From Artemia franciscana (taxonomy: Eukaryota; Arthropoda; Branchiopoda; Anostraca; Artemiidae): a stretch of 64,000 nt of DNA. The translations under genes were made by a program, and so were the position numbers. The notes beneath the pieces are model-generated. The model searched no databases. It was not told the origin of the DNA and was given only the letters and a program-made list of their open reading frames with translations. The stretch is taken from contig NW_027063596.1 of the NCBI RefSeq assembly GCF_032884065.1, forward strand, positions 1,116,001-1,180,000, given 5' to 3'. Shown here piece after piece: positions 58,450-64,000 of the stretch (its first letter is position 1; every line of letters starts with the position of its first letter).

Positions 58450-58810
58450 CTTTTTTTAAGCACTAAAAAACTTTGGCGTGAAGAGTGAGCAGCAACACCC
58501 TTAATAAACATAGTATTTTTTTTACATTCGTTTTGTATCAAGTGATGTAAATTTTATTAACATTCTATGACATTTAGGGGATGTTTCCCCTTTTATCCTT
58601 TAATATGCTAATCTAAACTTAATAAAGCTTATATTTATAATAAGTTTTATGTTTTATATTAATAAAACTTAAATTTATATATTTTTAATTAACATAATAA
58701 GCCGATTCTTTTGATATATCTATTGGCATAAAAGTTACTTTTTTGGAGTTTTGGTTACTATTAAGGCTTGTTGCTTCTTATTTACAGTTCACTACTACGC
58801 ATTCTTTGAT
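58450..58810 (-). repeat. Family A interspersed repeat, copy 4 (minus, partial)
   Basis: TTTTATTAACATTCTATGAC, TTTAGGGGATGTTTCCCC, CGATTCTTTTGATATATCTA and TTTTTTGGAGTTTTGGTTAC match 13.27-13.47 kb in the same order and orientation. An AATAAAACTT-type expansion separates two parts. Confidence 0.7.
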
Positions 58811-59344
58811 GATGGCATGATGATGGGATTGCTGCTTTGATTACCTCTACCATTCGAAATACTACTAAAGTTTTTAACGCAAACAATATGTTATGAAACT
58901 GTGGCAAGCAATAGTAAGGATAATTGAAAAGTTGGAAAATGAAGTGGTCTAAAAGAAATAATTGAGGAATGAAATAAATCAATAGGGAAACAATTAATCA
59001 AAGAAGGAAAGCTATTTAAAAAGTAATAACTTAAAGTAAATGTTAAGTGAATATTGGTGGAAAATGTATTCATAAACGATATTATTTTACCTAAGGTAAA
59101 AGGTAAATCTTTCTTCCAGTTTATTATTCCCTCATGGATTTAGCGTTATTTCCGAGTTGCTGGGAACACAATAGATATTTCACGGTAATAGTGTTGAAAA
59201 ATTAGCAAAGTATCCTTAATAAAAGTGATTCAAGGTAAAAAATAGTTCCAAATCAAACTTGGAAAGATCCAAAGGACCCCACCCTCTATTTATCTTTGAA
59301 CCTCGTATGTTATTTCCTTTCATTCAAATTCATGTATTTTCTAG
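58811..59344. other. Upstream flank / putative intron of copy 3 exon
   Basis: AT-rich, ends in the acceptor TGTATTTTCTAG. No preceding exon recognised. Confidence 0.4.
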
Positions 59345-59649
59345 ATATCTACTTTGGTGTCTCCGGAACGTTTGATTCATGGAAGACTTATATTTATGGT
59401 CTAGACGTTATGTACCTTGATTCTGTCTTATATAGACTGGAAAGACTGGGGTTCACCAAATTATTGACGGTGATTGATGATAACACTTTCACGGTTATGA
59501 AGGGACCTTTTAAAATGATGTCATTCTTTAGTATTGAATTTGGAGCTGAAATTGTGACTCATGTCGTTGGAGAACAAACATTCAGGGGAACTAACATGAA
59601 TAACCATTCATATTGGACCTTAAAGGCTGATATTAAAAGGATGATATGA
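59345..59649 (+). CDS. Terminal exon of the unrecognised gene family, copy 3
   Basis: After an acceptor (AG at 59343-59344) a phase-1 frame runs about 101 codons to TGA at 59647-59649. It starts DIYFGVSGTFDSWKTYIYGL, then VMYLDSVLYRLERLGFTKLL, then TVIDDNTFTVMKGPF, and carries the block MMSFFSIEFGAEIVTH, followed by FRGTNMNNHSYWTLKADI near the end. The block aligns with FMSFLRKEYGAKILAH in copy 2 and the end (YWTLKADI) with FWILEVDE in copy 1. It is intact but more diverged than copies 1 and 2 are from each other, and lacks the Cys residues of copy 2. No ATG precedes in a plausible position, so upstream exons are required. Function unknown. Confidence 0.6.
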
Positions 59650-60559
59650 AAGGATGATGATGAAACGCTTAAAGGCTGATAAATGATCAACTAAGTAGAC
59701 CTATAATCAACTAAGATATAATCAACTTGGTAGTGAAAAACCTTTTTTGACAATGAAATAAACAGTTTAAACTAGCTGGTTGTGGGGTAAACATTTTAGT
59801 TTCCTTAATAAATTGTTAAGGACCTCCTTCATTTCTGTATTTGTTTTATTTTCTTTTATAGAAAAAATACTAATGGCTTCACGATATACATTGTATTTTG
59901 TAGAAGGTAAAGAGAAATTTATGTATTTCTATGTGTTTTAAATTTAGTTAAGTATTTCATGGCCTAAGATTGAAACAGTTTTAATGCTTGGAAAGTCCTT
60001 CCAAAAACAAAATTGATTTTTCTACGGAATTTGTCCTAAGGAATATGCCAACTGCAAGAGTGGCAAGGAGAAAAAAGGGAGGAAAAAAACAGATCCTATA
60101 CTACGCCTATGTAGATGATTTCAGTGACCTAGATAAAAAAAAATTGAAACCTTCAAAACATAATACAACATAAATCAGTTAAAGCCAAGTACAAATGCAA
60201 TCAAAAATATATTAATCTATCAGGGATGTAAGTTCATACAGTATCATCATTACTTCAAACACTCTTTCCATACCCTTTGCCTTAGCTTCTTTTAAAGTCA
60301 AATGAAACAAAGAAAAGAATCTGAAAAAGACAGACTACGGCTAGTAACGGAAAACCAGGAGAACAAAAATCAAACGTATATTCCGCTTGTATAAAACAAG
60401 GCGTTTTCTGCATAGAATAAGACAAAAGTAAAAAATGACGAATCTAAAACTAAACTAATATAGATAAAAAAAAGTGCATAAACTAAACAAAAAAACTAAA
60501 ATATATATGCATCAATATAAAATATATATTGTTTGTGAACATAGTTTCATTTTTCAAAA
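59650..60559. other. 3' flank of copy 3 and unassigned sequence
   Basis: A possible polyadenylation context (AATGAAATAAACAG near 59754; TTAATAAATTG near 59805) lies 100-160 bases after the stop. A Lys-rich 61-codon frame at 59988-60173 begins with TTG just after a stop and is not convincing. Confidence 0.35.
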
Positions 60560-62235
60560 TTTATTCATAGGCAGCATAATAGTGTTGCCTAAGTAAAGAA
60601 CGATATGGGATCAATGTAATATCTTCTTTGTAATATCTTGGTCTTAGACCAGGGCACTTCGTATCGAACGAGTTGTTGTAGAAACTTTGAAAAGGGCTCG
60701 TTCGATTGAAAATTTAATGGGCTAGGACCCTTTTTAATAATCAAAAGTTATTAAAGGGCAACTAACCCTCCTGCCACGCACACTATTTTCCCAAACATTT
60801 CTAATCAAAATGTTGGGATAGCAATTTTTTGACGTAAATGCAAAGTCTGTAAATTATATTCTCGAAAATGGCAACCCCCCAGAACCTCGTGGCAAGGGTT
60901 GTAAATTATGCCTTGGGGACATTTAAGGTTTATATACAAAGGATGATCGTATAAACTTTGGAGGGTGATCATTGGATTAGTAATAACAAGTTTTACTGTG
61001 CTTTTTGTAATTCAGAGTGATCTCTTTCCCTACATCTTGAATTTTCCCAAAATGCATCTGACAGAAAATTTGAGAGGGCCGTTTGTTTTCGTAAAAACTT
61101 CGAAAAAAGCTCATAAGATTGAAAATTGAAAGGGCTGGTGCCCTTTTTATTAGACAAAAGTGAATTAAGGGCAACAAGCCCCACCCCCTCCTCCCTGAAA
61201 TGCCTATCAATTCCCAAGACATCTAATCCAAATTTTGGGATATTCATTTCTTTCAGCGTAGTTAAAAGGTCTGGAAATTCTCTTTGAGGATGACACCCTC
61301 TTCCCAGCCCTCAGTGTGAACGTTGTCAGATATGCCTCAAGGGTATATAAGGTTTATATGCAAAGCTTTGTCATAAGAAGTCCAGATAGGGCTTATTTGA
61401 TTAGAAATCAAATGTTCTAGTGCCCTTTTTATGATTCAAAGTGATCCCTCCCACGTCGTATTTACACAATTACGTCCAATAGAAATTATGATATAGCCAT
61501 TTGTTCAATCATAGTCCGAGGATCATATAATAAGGCCTATGGGGTTAACAGAATCCTCCAGAGTCTGGGGGTAAGGGTTGTAAGATATGTCCCAGGGGCA
61601 AATCAGGTCTTTATGTAAAGGGTGGTCTGGTGAACTTTAGAAGGGGCTCTTTTAATTGAAAATGTATAGTTTTAGTTCTCTTTTAAGATTCAAACATAAT
61701 GGAGAGCAATTACTCCCCCTCCTGACTTCCTCTTTTCCCGAAATGCAATCAATTAAAATTCTGAGATAGTCATTTTATTACAAATAGTCCAAAATCATAA
61801 AGCATTGTTCTTAGGATGAACACAATCCCCCAGAGCGCATGCGCAAAAATTGCAAGCTATGACCGGGGCATTAAAAGTTCTTATGGAACGGGTAGTTGTA
61901 TAAACTAGAAACTGGATGGACATAATTTGATTGCAAGTCGGAAGTTTAGGCACCCATTCTAAGAGTCAAAGGTAAACGGAGGGCAATCAGCCCCCAATCC
62001 AAGCCCATCATTCTCAAATATATATTCGATCGGAATTTTAAAAGATCTATTTTCTTCAACCTTGTTGAAAAGTCCAGTAATAATGTCTTTCAGGATGTCA
62101 GCTTCCCTACAGTCCTCAGGACAGGAGCTGTAAGTTAGGCAATGCTTTTGTTGTTTACACATAGAATGCGTTATTGAGAAAGGTATGCATATTTGAACTT
62201 TACTTTCCAAGAAGACGAAGGACATTCAGGTGAGT
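60560..62235 (+). repeat. Family B array, about five units
   Basis: GGCAGCATAATAGTGTTGCC, GTATCGAACGAGTTGTTGTA, GAAAATTTAATGGGCTAGGA, AAAGGGCAACTAACCCTCC and GAACCTCGTGGCAAGGGTTG begin the first unit. Similar orders start near 60950, 61140, 61420, 61660 and 61940. The last unit passes directly into family D. Confidence 0.7.
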
Positions 62236-63640
62236 TTTTTTTAGAAAATATTGAGTTGAGTTTTAGACTAAATCAAAACATGTTATGTGTGTACGGATTG
62301 TCAAAAGGGTGTAACACAGAAATAACTGAGTATATTAATTTGGAAAATCCAGGAAATGGTTAGAAAGATGATCAAAAAGGCAATATTTGCTTGCTACTAA
62401 TACTGCTACAACTACCACCACTTCTACTACCACAATACTCCAATCACATTATATAGGGGAAATTTGAACTAAAGTAAAGGCACAATGTATGTGCACATTG
62501 TCAAAACACCTTATCTTATGAGCTGATTTGGGTATTGAGTAGGAACTTGCAGATAATGACTACAGAAGAAGATCGTCTCAACAAAAGACAATATGTCCAC
62601 ACTAATGCTATTTCTGCTGTTACTACCACACTTACTACCACTACTATTATTGCTTCTTCTATTTCAACTACTCGGAAGGTTAAAAGCATTGGTATAAAAT
62701 TATTAAGAGGTATATGAAGATACCGGCTATCAAAAGGATATATATGTAGCGTCATGACAATGACTGATTGAATTAAGTGGAAATTTCCAGGACTTTATTA
62801 GAGGGATATTCTACTAACCAAAAGGCAATAGGTTAATACTGCTAATGCCAGCAGTACTACTGCTATTCAATATTATTACTAGTAATATCATAACTACTAC
62901 TATGACTGCTATTTTAAGTATGCCTAGGGTATGAAGGTGAAATTTTCAAGGAATTTTGAGGGTGGAAGGTGAAAAAAAAACACATCACGCAGTCGGTATG
63001 TAGGATGTCAAAACAGCAATATCTTTGGAATAGTTTGGCGTGTGAAGTTGAAAATAACAGTGCTTGTTGCGAGGGATGTTGAACTACCCAAAAGAAAATA
63101 TTTGCATCTTAATACTACTACTTCCACTCATACTACTACCACTGTTACTATTATTACCACCGTACTTCTATTACTGAAGTATAACAAGCGATTAGGCCAC
63201 TAAAATTACTTTTACTGCTACTGCTACTACTACTGCTTTTAAAGCTAAGGATATTAGGGCGAAAAGTTTGGGATATATAGAAATCTCATGGAAATAATGG
63301 AACTAATTTAAAACACACTATGGCCACATGGAGTATCAAGCAGAAGCATTTGAAATGTTTTAGGAATGGTTGACGGTAGTAAGCTGAAACTTTCAGTGTG
63401 TTTTGAAGGAAATTTTATTAAGTTAGACCTTTAAAGTTAATCTGCTTATGATTTTGAACTAGTCAGAAGCCACCACATGTATACTTTTATTACTACCACT
63501 ACAATTGCTGTAACTATTGACGCTAAGAGTATTGAGGTGAAACTCTTAGTAAACGTTTAGGAGAAGTTTTGCTTGCTTGCATGTTTTCAAAAGAATATAT
63601 AAACATTATCATAGTAGAACCACTCTATGAATACTAGAAA
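62236..63640 (+). repeat. Family D array, about five units
   Basis: Units marked by GATTGTCAAAAGGGTGTAAC (62308), GCACATTGTCAAAACACC (62492), CCGGCTATCAAAAGGATA (62723), AGGATGTCAAAACAGCAATA (63003) and the ACT/TAC triplet runs at about 62400, 62620, 62840, 63115 and 63210. Confidence 0.7.
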
Positions 63641-63870
63641 TATAATTGAACCTCATAAAGGAGATTATTCGGTCAAAACAAAATATTCTAGTGCCCTTTT
63701 TAAGGGTAAGAACAGATTGGACGGCATGAAGCATTTCTCTCAAGCCCATATATTTTCAAAACGCACCCAGTCACAATTTTGAGACAATCGTTTTGTTCAA
63801 CATTGTAGAACGGTCCAGCAGCTCCGTTGTAAGGGATAAGTACCCCCACAATTTTAATTATGGGGGGATA
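63641..63870 (+). repeat. Family B unit, partial
   Basis: TTCTAGTGCCCTTTTTAAGG, CGCACCCAGTCACAATTTTG and GTTTTGTTCAACATTGTAGA are family B. After it, CCCCCACAATTTTAATTATGGGGG at 63844-63867 is a near-palindrome. Confidence 0.65.
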
Positions 63871-64000
63871 ATAACCCCCCACAATTGTGCAATTGGTACA
63901 TTATGCTTTAAAACTAAATGTTGCTTTAAACAAAATAAAAGGCATTGTATTTTTGGTTACCAATAAGACACTAAAATTATGTGTCGAGAGCTTCTGGGGG

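Noticed and set aside
59988-60173. Lys-rich 61-codon frame with a YVDDFSDL stretch, at first glance like an RT active site
   Set aside because: No surrounding RT motifs, a TTG start immediately after a stop, and no acceptor in the right phase.

Overview
The window reads as arthropod nuclear DNA: AT-rich, sparse in genes, dense in transposon remains and satellites. There are no operons, bacterial-type genes, rRNA genes or CRISPR arrays. The repeat types (short inverted repeats carrying AAGTAAGGAGC, about 330-base units with G/C runs, ACT/TAC-rich units, BovB/RTE-like LINEs) match what I remember of brine shrimp (Artemia) DNA. That assignment is recollection plus inference; no search was run.

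Layout. 0-5 kb: an inverted-repeat element and a decayed copy of a multicopy invertebrate gene (motif HAILGCDTTSRLHGLGKG). 5-11 kb: a degenerate C2H2 zinc-finger array split by a nearly whole two-ORF LINE (minus strand, 6.16-10.11 kb) whose ORFs overlap as TAATG and which ends in (TA)n. 11-15.4 kb: a hairpin element, an interspersed repeat (family A) and two LINE fragments. 17 kb: first member of an unrecognised gene family. 18-20 kb: repeat families B and D. 21.4 kb: a short host exon with good splice sites. 22.4 kb: a long (GA)n tract. 26-30.8 kb: a second LINE, both ORFs open, ending in (CT)n. 31.3-40.6 kb: family A copies around a giant inverted repeat (family C arms) whose interior is minisatellite. 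40.8 kb: second family member, broken. 43-49.7 kb: family B arrays, a palindrome, a Helitron-like element with a 3' hairpin and CTAG end, and a family E tandem array. 51-54 kb: a triplicated repeat and an RTE-like LINE fossil. 56-60 kb: weak exon candidates and a third member of the unrecognised family. 60.5-64 kb: more B and D arrays.

The most novel signal is three related, diverged terminal coding exons (17027-17427 minus, 40758-41089 plus, 59345-59649 plus). Each follows a 3' splice site, each starts in phase 1, and each carries a (F/M)MSF(L/F)..E(Y/F).A(K/E)I block and a short acidic end. I do not recognise the family. The two LINEs are the only complete-looking mobile genes. Most of the rest is non-coding repeat in which long open frames are by-products of low complexity.
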